The notes under the pieces: generated by a model
Told to the model about the DNA's origin: nothing
The model's database searches: none
What the model saw: the letters and a program-made list of their open reading frames with translations, nothing else
In this document: positions 7,358 to 14,210 of the stretch, piece by piece
Position numbering within the stretch: the first letter of the stretch is position 1
How the letters are laid out: the number at the start of each line of letters is the position of its first letter
DNA from: Flavobacteriaceae bacterium UBA3159
Lineage (GTDB): Bacteria; Bacteroidota; Bacteroidia; Flavobacteriales; Flavobacteriaceae
Reading direction: 5' to 3'
Length of the DNA stretch: 26,253 nt
Assembly (NCBI GenBank): GCA_002364535.1
Contig: DEYL01000047.1
Span: forward strand, 94,718 to 120,970
Made by a program: the position numbers and the translations under genes

Positions 7358-7420
7358 AAAAAAAACGCCTCTGCTAGGATTTTAGAATTTGACTTTAGGA
7401 GATAGTAGTTGCAGAGGCGC
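7358..7420 (-). terminator. Hairpin plus T-run in the leader of the carotenoid operon (attenuator or sRNA end)
   Basis: On the minus strand CGCCTCTGC (7419-7411) and GCAGAGGCG (7374-7366) pair perfectly over 9 bp, extendable by a G-U and an A-U pair, around a 36-nt loop, and are followed at once by eight T (7365-7358). This has the form of an intrinsic terminator, though the loop is long. It sits between divergent genes, where no upstream minus-strand gene needs a terminator, so it should act either in the crtA leader (attenuation) or as the end of a small RNA begun near 7440. The rest of 7287-7572 is AT-rich and holds a further weak inverted repeat (CTGTTTAAAG / CTTTAACAG, 7444-7474). Confidence 0.5.
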
Positions 7421-7521
7421 TAATAAACCAAATTGAATTTAAACTGTTTAAAGATATGTAAAAAAACTTTAACAGAAAAAGGTTAAACAAAAAAAATCAA
7501 AATTTAGTTTTTTAGCCTTTC

Positions 7522-7551
7522 TTGGGGAATCTTTGAATTTGATTATCTTTA
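7522..7551 (+). promoter_or_regulatory. Candidate promoter for the microprotein / K+ channel unit
   Basis: TTG at 7522-7524, 19 nt of spacer, then TATCTTTA at 7544-7551, seven of eight positions as in the Bacteroidota form TAnnTTTG-like box (last base differs). It ends 21 nt before the microprotein ATG. Moderate to weak. Confidence 0.35.
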
Positions 7552-7572
7552 GCGAACTATATTTTAAAATTT

Positions 7573-7659
7573 ATGACACCTTCTTTTGTAGCTTTTGTGG
7601 TTATTGCTTCTATTATAGGGGTAATGATCGGTATTTTCATCGACCTTTCTAAAAAGTAA
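7573..7659 (+). CDS. 28-residue single-pass membrane microprotein upstream of the K+ channel
   Basis: An ATG-started frame of 28 codons encodes MTPSFVAFVVIASIIGVM followed by IGIF and a charged end, IDLSKK. It is one hydrophobic helix of about 20 residues with a short acidic/basic tail, so it should sit in the inner membrane with its lysines inside. The stop TAA (7657-7659) is followed by the channel's GTG after 6 nt, which is the spacing of a translationally coupled pair, and a plausible promoter lies just upstream. It is too short for normal gene callers. The composition and tidy placement argue for a real gene; the alternative is a leader peptide whose only role is to bring ribosomes to the channel start. 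No known family is claimed. Confidence 0.55.
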   Translation: MTPSFVAFVVIASIIGVMIGIFIDLSKK

Positions 7660-7665
7660 TTGTCT

Positions 7666-8370
7666 GTGAAATCAACAATTCTCTTTGATAAATTCATTTA
7701 TTTATTAATTATTGTCAACGTGGTGGCGATGATTTTGGAATCTCATGTCTCGATTCGTGACGCTTATGGCAATCTATTTCAAATTTTTGAGGCGATTTCT
7801 ATATATATATTCTCCTTTGAATACCTGTATCGCATTCGGCTAGCCTATGAGGACAATCGAATTAAGGGGGTTTCACAATATATATTTAGCACATTTGGAT
7901 TGATTGACCTGATTTCGATTTTGCCTTTCTACCTCAATCAATTTGTAAAAGTAGATGGAAGGTTCCTCAGGATTTTAAGGTTATTTCGCCTGACCAGAAT
8001 ATTTAAATTGGGGCGCGACAGCAGTTCCCTGAAATTATTTGTTAAAGCATTGAAGGGGGTAAAAAACGAATTGAGGTTTACCCTGTTTCTCTCTGCATTG
8101 GCAATTTTGTTTTCGGCTTCGGCCATCTACTATTTGGAAAATGAAGCTCAACCAGATAAGTTTTCCAGCATTACAGAATCCATTTGGTGGGCGACGGTCT
8201 CTTTGGCCACAGTGGGCTATGGTGATGTTTATCCTGTTACTGCAGGGGGTAAGGTTTTTGCCTCTATTATTTCTTTGATTGGGATCGGTATTGTGGCTAT
8301 CCCCACGGGTATCATCTCCGCATCTTTTGTAGAGGAAATCTATTTGGTAAGAAGAAAGAGGGGTAAATAG
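7666..8370 (+). CDS. Voltage-gated K+ channel (six-helix ion transporter)
   Basis: A 234-residue six-helix potassium channel. Counting from the GTG at 7666, S1-S3 are hydrophobic helices with acidic residues, S4 reads GRFLRILRLFRLTRIFKLGR with an arginine at every third position, and the pore loop carries the K+ selectivity filter TVGYGD (about 182-187) after SIWWATVSLA. The S6 helix (VFASIISLIGIGIVAIPTGIISA) ends in a short basic tail (VRRKRGK), with no cytoplasmic ligand domain, so gating should depend on voltage only, as in KvAP-type channels. A TTG two codons earlier touches the microprotein stop; GTG 7666 gives the more usual MKSTILFDKF. The carotenoid operon is divergent from it. Confidence 0.92.
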   Translation: MKSTILFDKFIYLLIIVNVVAMILESHVSIRDAYGNLFQIFEAISIYIFSFEYLYRIRLAYEDNRIKGVSQYIFSTFGLIDLISILPFYLNQFVKVDGRFLRILRLFRLTRIFKLGRDSSSLKLFVKALKGVKNELRFTLFLSALAILFSASAIYYLENEAQPDKFSSITESIWWATVSLATVGYGDVYPVTAGGKVFASIISLIGIGIVAIPTGIISASFVEEIYLVRRKRGK

Positions 8371-8377
8371 AAAAGTG

Positions 8378-8945
8378 CTAATGGGTTGTCCTATCAGCCT
8401 GTAAACTTTTCTTGGTCATCGTGAAAATAAATTTCCCCGTTAAATAGTCGTTGTTTTGTTGCCAGATCAATTGGTCTTTGATCCATATATTTTTTACTTT
8501 TACGTACTAATACTAAGCTTTTTCTATTTCTGCCCACAAGACATTTCTGTTTTTTTTATTCCAACTCAAAATGGTCTGGATTTACAATCTGAGGGCGTCT
8601 CCATTTTATTTAGTGGAAAAAATTTTAATTTTATTGTTCCAACGATTTAATGTAGTTTCCAAAATATATTTGCTGTGTTTTTGATTTGATCTTGATAGGA
8701 ACACCTTTTCATAAACACCATAGAATATGAGGTCTTCTTCCTTTGCGTCAATAGCTGCCTAAACTGTGATATCGTAAATTTCTATACCTTTTGTCTGCAG
8801 GATCCAAAAAGATCATCTCCGGATTCGTTAACCATAGAAATGAAAACTTCGATAGGTAGAATACCACAAAAAGGATCAAATGTATCCTCCGGTTTTTCGG
8901 AACAAGAAAAAATAAAAATGAGTCAAGAGTAATTAAGATTTTCAT
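8378..8945 (-). pseudogene. Decayed lipoprotein gene (several frameshifts and stops)
   Basis: The 722-nt gap between the channel and crtI is not empty. Read on the minus strand from ATG 8945, pieces in three frames join into a lipoprotein: MKILITLDSFLFF, then FSCSEKPEDTFDPFCGIL and IEVFISMVNESGDDL in a second frame (lipid-type Cys codon at 8904-8902), a return to frame one at LDPADK after an A5 run (8806-8810), and then a long tail in the remaining frame. That tail includes IEIYDITV, AAIDAKEEDLIFYGVYEKV, ILSWNKKNRNVLWAEIEKA and VKNIWIKDQLIWQ. In-frame stops interrupt the tail at 8759-8761, 8606-8608, 8582-8584, 8513-8515 and 8507-8509. The pattern (VNxxGxDLL early; a TxxxWN stretch; then WxxxxLxW near the end) is that of a common Bacteroidota lipoprotein family. 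Bases 8946-9092 hold nothing I recognise. Confidence 0.7.
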
Positions 8946-9092
8946 CTTTTTTAGGTTAAAGAAGATTCCATTGCCCTTGAAATTAATAGTGGTGGGTATA
9001 TATTATATTCCAAAATTCATGCTAGATGTTCATCGACAGATTTATATTCAAATTTTACTCATAACCATTATTTATTGATAATTTTATAATCC

Positions 9093-10550
9093 ATGAAAAA
9101 GAGCATCAGCATAATCGGTTCGGGTTTTTCTTCTTTGTCAGCAGCCTGTTACTTGGCTCAGTTGGGAGGTAAAGTAGAAATATTTGAAAAAAATAGCTCG
9201 CCTGGAGGGCGTGCGCGCCAATTGAAAAGAGACGGATTTATTTTTGACATTGGCCCTTCGTGGTATTGGATGCCGGATGTATTTGAAAAGTTTTTTGGGG
9301 ATTTTGACAAGAAAGTCAGTGACTATTATGCGTTGGAACGATTGGATCCAGGCTATCAGGTTTATTTTGGTAAAAATGATTCCATATTGATCGGAGATTC
9401 TTTAGAAAAGATCTATTCAGCTTTCGAAGTTGAAGAAAAAGGAAGCGCAGCCAAACTCAAAAAATTCATCGGTAAAGCTGCCGACAATTACAAAATTGCA
9501 ATAGACGAATTGGTTTACCGTCCCGGGATTTCTCCTTTGGAACTGGTCACGCCGGATACTCTCAAAAAATTAGGTTACTTTTTTTCGAACGTAAAAAGAG
9601 AAGTCACCCGAGAATTTAAAAATCCCAAATTGGTGCAGATCCTTCAATTTCCCGTATTGTTTTTGGGAGCCAAACCAGCGGATACTCCTGCTTTTTACAA
9701 TTTTATGAATTTTGCCGATTTTGGTTTGGGAACGTGGCATCCCAAAGATGGCATGTACAGCATCGTTAAGGGCATGGTTAAACTGGCCAAAAGCCTTGGA
9801 GTTAAAATTCACCTTGACAGCCCTGTGGAGGAAATTTTATTGGAAAACAAAAAAGCGGTGGGGGTAAAAATAAACGGGAAAAGTATCTTCTCCGATATAG
9901 TTTTAAGTGGAGCCGACTATCACCATACCGAAACCTTACTTCCGAAAGATTTGAGAGCCTATAGCGACGCATACTGGGATAATAAAACATTTGCCCCTTC
10001 TTCCTTGCTCTTTTATGTGGGATTGAACAAAAAGGTGAAAAATGTCTCTCACCACACCTTATTTTTTGATGTGGACTTCGACACCCACGCCCAAACAATA
10101 TACGATACTGCCCAATGGCCAGAAGAACCTTTATTCTACGCCAATTTTCCATCGATCTCTGACCCTGATATGGCACCCCAAGGCAAAGAAGCTTGTTTTA
10201 TTTTGATCCCTATTGCACCTGGATTAGAAGATACTGAGGGATTGAGGAATAGTTATTTTGAAATCGTAATAGACCGCTTGGAATCACTGACTGACCAAAG
10301 TATAAAAGATCACATTCTGTTTAGGGAGTCTTTTTGTGTGAATGATTTTATTTCGGTTTACAATTCCTACAAAGGAAATGCTTATGGTATGGCCAATACG
10401 CTGTTACAAACGGCATTTTTGAGACCTAAATTGAAAAGTAAAAAAGTAAAAAATCTATATTTTACAGGACAATTGACTGTGCCCGGCCCCGGGGTTCCTC
10501 CTGCCTTGATTTCCGGGAAACTAGTAGCAGGCTTGATCGAAAAAGCTTAG
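9093..10550 (+). CDS. crtI: Phytoene desaturase (lycopene-forming)
   Basis: A 485-residue FAD-dependent desaturase that converts phytoene to lycopene at the membrane. It begins MKKSISIIGSGFSSLSAACY, followed by FEKNSSPGGRAR and FDIGPSWYWMP, and ends with the CrtI hallmark GQLTVPGPGVPPALISG (from residue 459). This C-terminal form separates it from the CrtD-like paralogue in the same window. Only one ATG is sensible; the upstream region is the end of an AT-rich spacer. In many Bacteroidota crtB (phytoene synthase) follows or overlaps crtI, but here the next gene is convergent and unrelated, so crtI stands alone. Its TAG shares bases with the stop of that convergent gene (TTAG, 10547-10550). 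No strong promoter box was found. Confidence 0.93.
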   Translation: MKKSISIIGSGFSSLSAACYLAQLGGKVEIFEKNSSPGGRARQLKRDGFIFDIGPSWYWMPDVFEKFFGDFDKKVSDYYALERLDPGYQVYFGKNDSILIGDSLEKIYSAFEVEEKGSAAKLKKFIGKAADNYKIAIDELVYRPGISPLELVTPDTLKKLGYFFSNVKREVTREFKNPKLVQILQFPVLFLGAKPADTPAFYNFMNFADFGLGTWHPKDGMYSIVKGMVKLAKSLGVKIHLDSPVEEILLENKKAVGVKINGKSIFSDIVLSGADYHHTETLLPKDLRAYSDAYWDNKTFAPSSLLFYVGLNKKVKNVSHHTLFFDVDFDTHAQTIYDTAQWPEEPLFYANFPSISDPDMAPQGKEACFILIPIAPGLEDTEGLRNSYFEIVIDRLESLTDQSIKDHILFRESFCVNDFISVYNSYKGNAYGMANTLLQTAFLRPKLKSKKVKNLYFTGQLTVPGPGVPPALISGKLVAGLIEKA

Positions 10551-11401
10551 AACCACCAATAGATAAAGACAAATTCTTCCTCTTTAAGCTGGATTACGCT
10601 GTCCAGTTTTTTAATATTTGCGCCAACTGACGATTCGTATTCTAACAATTGCTCGGATATTTGCTCCCACAATCCCAAGCGCTTGAATAGATTGTATTTC
10701 AAATATTTCTCTTTTTGAAAATATTTTCGGTGTTTTACCCAAAAGTCGGTATCGTATAAATCTATTTTCTCCAACTCATAAATCCACTTATTGGCTACCT
10801 GTGCTTCGAACTGGTCTACATAGACTTTTTCTTCTCGGTCTGTGTTGAGCATTAAATATTTCAGGTCCGTTCCGTCGTAGGTATTGTTGACAAATCGCCC
10901 TACCTCTGATCCCAAAAACCTGAATGTTCCGTCCAGTTTTATGGCTTCATATACAACCCTTGGCGGATTGAAGGGATTATAATTGTTGTAAAAGGAAAGT
11001 GGGGAATAAGGCAGTCCATCGGCCTCGTCTATAAATAAAAAAACACTGTCTCTGTCTTGATCCCATTGTTCGTACAATCGGTTGTACAACATCCGGATCC
11101 ATTGATTTTCTTCCATGTATACTTGGGTGTACTCACGGATGTCGATCATTTCATCCCTGAGTCCAACAAGGTTATCGACATTGGACTCTCTGTCTCCAAA
11201 TTCTTCCCCTTGTCTTTCGACCCCAAAAGAAACCAATACCCCAAAAAATACAATAAGGAATTCCACAAAGCCTTTTTTGATTCGATCGTAAAAGTCTTGT
11301 AAAGAAAATCGGTCTCCCAAGGTAATGATCCGCAACAACCAGTTGAGTTGTTCCTTCTTTATCCCTTTTTCTTTTTGATTTTTATCAAATTGGTCGCTCA
11401 T
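10547..11401 (-). CDS. Membrane-anchored protein of unknown function
   Basis: A 284-residue protein with a charged N-terminus, one hydrophobic segment at about 43-61 (GFVEFLIVFFGVLVSFG) and a long hydrophilic, acidic and aromatic-rich remainder. The order amphipathic helix, single helix ending in an acidic VERQGEEF, then a helical domain recalls the flavobacterial DUF6090-like membrane proteins (helix followed by NNWNE), but the match is one of architecture more than sequence. I see no enzymatic motif. It lies 51 nt downstream of the addB-like gene on the same strand and may be read through from it. Its stop overlaps that of crtI. The name and function stay open. Confidence 0.75.
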   Translation of the reverse strand: MSDQFDKNQKEKGIKKEQLNWLLRIITLGDRFSLQDFYDRIKKGFVEFLIVFFGVLVSFGVERQGEEFGDRESNVDNLVGLRDEMIDIREYTQVYMEENQWIRMLYNRLYEQWDQDRDSVFLFIDEADGLPYSPLSFYNNYNPFNPPRVVYEAIKLDGTFRFLGSEVGRFVNNTYDGTDLKYLMLNTDREEKVYVDQFEAQVANKWIYELEKIDLYDTDFWVKHRKYFQKEKYLKYNLFKRLGLWEQISEQLLEYESSVGANIKKLDSVIQLKEEEFVFIYWWF

Positions 11402-11452
11402 GGGAAATTATTTTTTTAAATATATTGAATATAAAATTGATTTTTTAATTAA

Positions 11453-14182
11453 TTAACCTTTGTTCTTAAAATTTACTTTGGGATCAAAAATTTCACTGAT
11501 GATTTTAAATAAAGTTGCCTCAAAGCAATCTAGGTTTTTTACATTGAGGGCTTGATCACAATTGTTTCCGTGAGAAAAAGACATAAAATATTGTGGTAGA
11601 TTTCTGAAAGAAATGATCCCTGCAGCTGTTTTTTGATGTTTGGATAAAAGGGATTTTTGGACATAAGAATAGAGTAGAATCTGAAACAGATAGGCGTAGT
11701 CAGTCTGTTCATCAAATACTTCCCAATGAGGTAATTTGAGTTGTCTGGGTTGAATTATCCCTGTTTTATAATCGATGATTCTGAGGGTGTCGTTGTAGAG
11801 GTCGATACGATCAATCACACCGATCAATTTGACGGGGAAGTCGATTCCTGGCAGTTGAATACTTTCCTCAAATTTATGTTCCAGCTGAAGTATTTTAATG
11901 CAATTGCCCTGTTGAACGTGTTTTTGTTCGATGGCTAAGAAATCTAAAATAGATTTTTTGAGTACTTCAAAAATAATATGGTTACGTCCTGTTTTTTGTT
12001 GGGTACCGTGATAAATGGATTGATAGCGTTCTTCCATTAGGGGCAGTAAGCGTGCTTTCATTTGTTCAAAATCTTCAACCCTGAGTAATTGATTTTGGTA
12101 GGGCAAGTAGAGTTGCTCGACCACCTCGTGTACCAAATTTCCTTTGTCCATATGGTTGATCGTCGATTCCATGGTGGTTTTTTCTCTGATCTTTAGCACC
12201 CTTTGGTAATAAAATTCTATAGGATTTCTAAGGTAAAGAGAAAGGGAGGAAGGGGAAAAACCCTTTTCGGCAATGGCACGAAGGCGCTGCTGAATGTTTT
12301 GGGTTTTTTCGATCATATGATCGTTACTGGGTGGAATATGATAATTTAAGACCATTTGTTTTTCTTCGATTTGATGCGCCGGCTGCTGTTGATATTTTAA
12401 CTGGTATAAAAAGCGGCTCATTTCCCCAGAATTCAATCCGTCACTTTGGGTGTTGTAAAGTAAATAAACTCTTTTAGCACGCTGGAGGAGTCGGTAAAAA
12501 TGATATGTATAGATGGCGTCATTTTCCAAAAAGGTAGGGAGGTTGAATTTTTTCTTCAGATCAAAAGGCAGAAAAGATTGGTTCTTTTTGCCTGAAGGTA
12601 AAATGCCCTCATTTAGATTGGTGATCACCAAATTGTCGAAATCTAACAAGCGGGTTTCCAGTAAACCCATAAACTGTATGCCCTCCAATGGTTCCCCAAG
12701 AAAATCGATTTTCTCCCCCTTGACAAGCGCTCTAAAAACCAAAAGCAGCAGAGGAAGGTTTTCGACAAAAGGGTGTTTTCGATGCATGACTTTCAACTGG
12801 TTAAACAGGGCTTTGAATTTTTGGAAATAGCCCAAATGAAGTGCAGCACTGGTTTCCTTGGTCTGTTCCAAAAACACCATGTAATGGTCACAAATACAAA
12901 TCAAGCGGTGGAGGAAATCAACGATGGTCTCTACGGGAGCAAAAAAGCAATGGTCGATGGCGTGAACCTTGTTCAATGAGTAAAGTTTACTTTGAGAAAA
13001 ACGATATAAATTTTTAGACTCAAAATCCTTCAAATGCTCCCCTGGATTTAAATCGTGAAATTTGAACAGCGTCAAACACCATGGCGTAGACAATAAACTT
13101 TTGAAGTTTTTATAGAAAAAGGCTCCTTTCTTGGTATTGAGGTGCAACTGAAAAAAGAGTTCAAAAAAATCGGCAGTAGGGGTATCTTTTAGAGGATAAC
13201 CCATGGTGACATTCCACCCCAAAGTGGTGTCATTGATGGCAGAAAGTACCGGGGTCAAAAGGGATTCGTTCCCCAATACAACAGCGGTTTTTTCCTTGGG
13301 ATGGTCTATTGCAATTTGTGCCGCTAATTGCACAGCGTATTTGGCTTGTGCAACATTTTTACTCACACCGATAAGCTCGATCTTTTTGGACTTGGTGTAA
13401 TGCTTTTGAAATGAAACAGCTTGGGATTGCAGGGATTTCCAATCCGTGTGGTATTGGCGGATAAATTTCCCCGCAGCATGAACCTTATCTTCAAAAAAAT
13501 GTTGATCGATATCCCAATGGGCAGTTCCTTTGTTCCTCGAAATAAACTCTTGAATGATTTGGGCTTCGGATTCATTGAGGGCGTTAAAACCCACAAAATA
13601 GTGGTGTTTGTTTGTCTGGCCCAGATAAAACTCCAAATTGGCAACCGCCTCCCGGAAAATCAATCCTAGTGTAGCTTGCTGTTTTTGATGTAATCTCTGA
13701 TTCAATGCCTGGTATAGTGCAGGCATAAGCCTCCAAAATTCCAAATGGTTTTGGATGATATTACTTTGATCTTCGTTTTTGGCCCATTGGGTCATTTCCT
13801 GGAGCGAGAATTGAAAATCAAAAAAGGTTTTAACATCGACCAAATGGGCATCCATTTCGTTGAAGTCGGATAAAATTACTGTGGCCCAGCCCAAAAATTG
13901 ATCAAATGAGTCCCGCTGTTCTTCATCGGAAACGTCTTGGTATGCGGCATAAAACTCAAAAATCAAATCTACGGGAGCTACTTTTTTTAAAGCGGAGAGC
14001 TCTTCGACAAAATTTTCAATACTGACGATTTCGGGAGCAAAAGCAGGTTTTTGAATTTGACGGGCCAATGCATTTTTTAAAAACAAGCTTGCCCGGCGAC
14101 TGGGCACTACAACTTTGACGGATTCAAATGGATATTTTGAATTGACAATTTCTTCTGCGATTTCATCCAGAAAAGTTTTCAT
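11453..14182 (-). CDS. addB: AddB-like PD-(D/E)XK nuclease / inactive helicase subunit
   Basis: A 909-residue protein paired with the AddA-like gene. The middle has helicase-like remnants (VKVVVPSRRASLFLKNAL near the N-terminus; LLETRLLDFDNLVITNLNEGILP, the UvrD-like motif region). The C-terminus is a RecB-type nuclease: GNLVHEVVEQLY, then IGVIDRIDLY with D791 and IIDYKTG with D804 and K806, then FQILLYSYV. A Walker A loop is not visible, as in AddB proteins, and the four-cysteine iron-sulfur site found in Bacillus AddB is also absent. With AddA it should process double-strand ends for recombination. It starts 28 nt after the addA stop, so the two form an operon. Symbol given by analogy; annotation pipelines often just say PD-(D/E)XK nuclease family protein. 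Confidence 0.85.
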   Translation of the reverse strand: MKTFLDEIAEEIVNSKYPFESVKVVVPSRRASLFLKNALARQIQKPAFAPEIVSIENFVEELSALKKVAPVDLIFEFYAAYQDVSDEEQRDSFDQFLGWATVILSDFNEMDAHLVDVKTFFDFQFSLQEMTQWAKNEDQSNIIQNHLEFWRLMPALYQALNQRLHQKQQATLGLIFREAVANLEFYLGQTNKHHYFVGFNALNESEAQIIQEFISRNKGTAHWDIDQHFFEDKVHAAGKFIRQYHTDWKSLQSQAVSFQKHYTKSKKIELIGVSKNVAQAKYAVQLAAQIAIDHPKEKTAVVLGNESLLTPVLSAINDTTLGWNVTMGYPLKDTPTADFFELFFQLHLNTKKGAFFYKNFKSLLSTPWCLTLFKFHDLNPGEHLKDFESKNLYRFSQSKLYSLNKVHAIDHCFFAPVETIVDFLHRLICICDHYMVFLEQTKETSAALHLGYFQKFKALFNQLKVMHRKHPFVENLPLLLLVFRALVKGEKIDFLGEPLEGIQFMGLLETRLLDFDNLVITNLNEGILPSGKKNQSFLPFDLKKKFNLPTFLENDAIYTYHFYRLLQRAKRVYLLYNTQSDGLNSGEMSRFLYQLKYQQQPAHQIEEKQMVLNYHIPPSNDHMIEKTQNIQQRLRAIAEKGFSPSSLSLYLRNPIEFYYQRVLKIREKTTMESTINHMDKGNLVHEVVEQLYLPYQNQLLRVEDFEQMKARLLPLMEERYQSIYHGTQQKTGRNHIIFEVLKKSILDFLAIEQKHVQQGNCIKILQLEHKFEESIQLPGIDFPVKLIGVIDRIDLYNDTLRIIDYKTGIIQPRQLKLPHWEVFDEQTDYAYLFQILLYSYVQKSLLSKHQKTAAGIISFRNLPQYFMSFSHGNNCDQALNVKNLDCFEATLFKIISEIFDPKVNFKNKG

Positions 14183-14210
14183 CAGTGTTTTTTGATCTTG
14201 GGGTGAAACA

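Noticed and set aside
8369..8412. AGAAAAGT / ACTTTTCT inverted repeat after the K+ channel as a terminator
   Set aside because: The stem is AT-rich with a 28-nt loop and no T-run follows.
8456..8650. TTG-started frame of 64 residues rich in Phe/Tyr on the plus strand
   Set aside because: It lies antisense to the decayed lipoprotein gene, has a composition typical of AT-rich noncoding DNA and no ribosome site.
8748..8945. 65-residue intact-looking minus-strand frame
   Set aside because: It is only one frame of the broken lipoprotein gene; the lipid-type Cys and most family blocks are in the other frames.
9019..9078. 19-codon hydrophobic frame just upstream of crtI, possible leader peptide
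   Set aside because: No ribosome site or regulatory hairpin accompanies it; such frames are expected by chance in AT-rich DNA.
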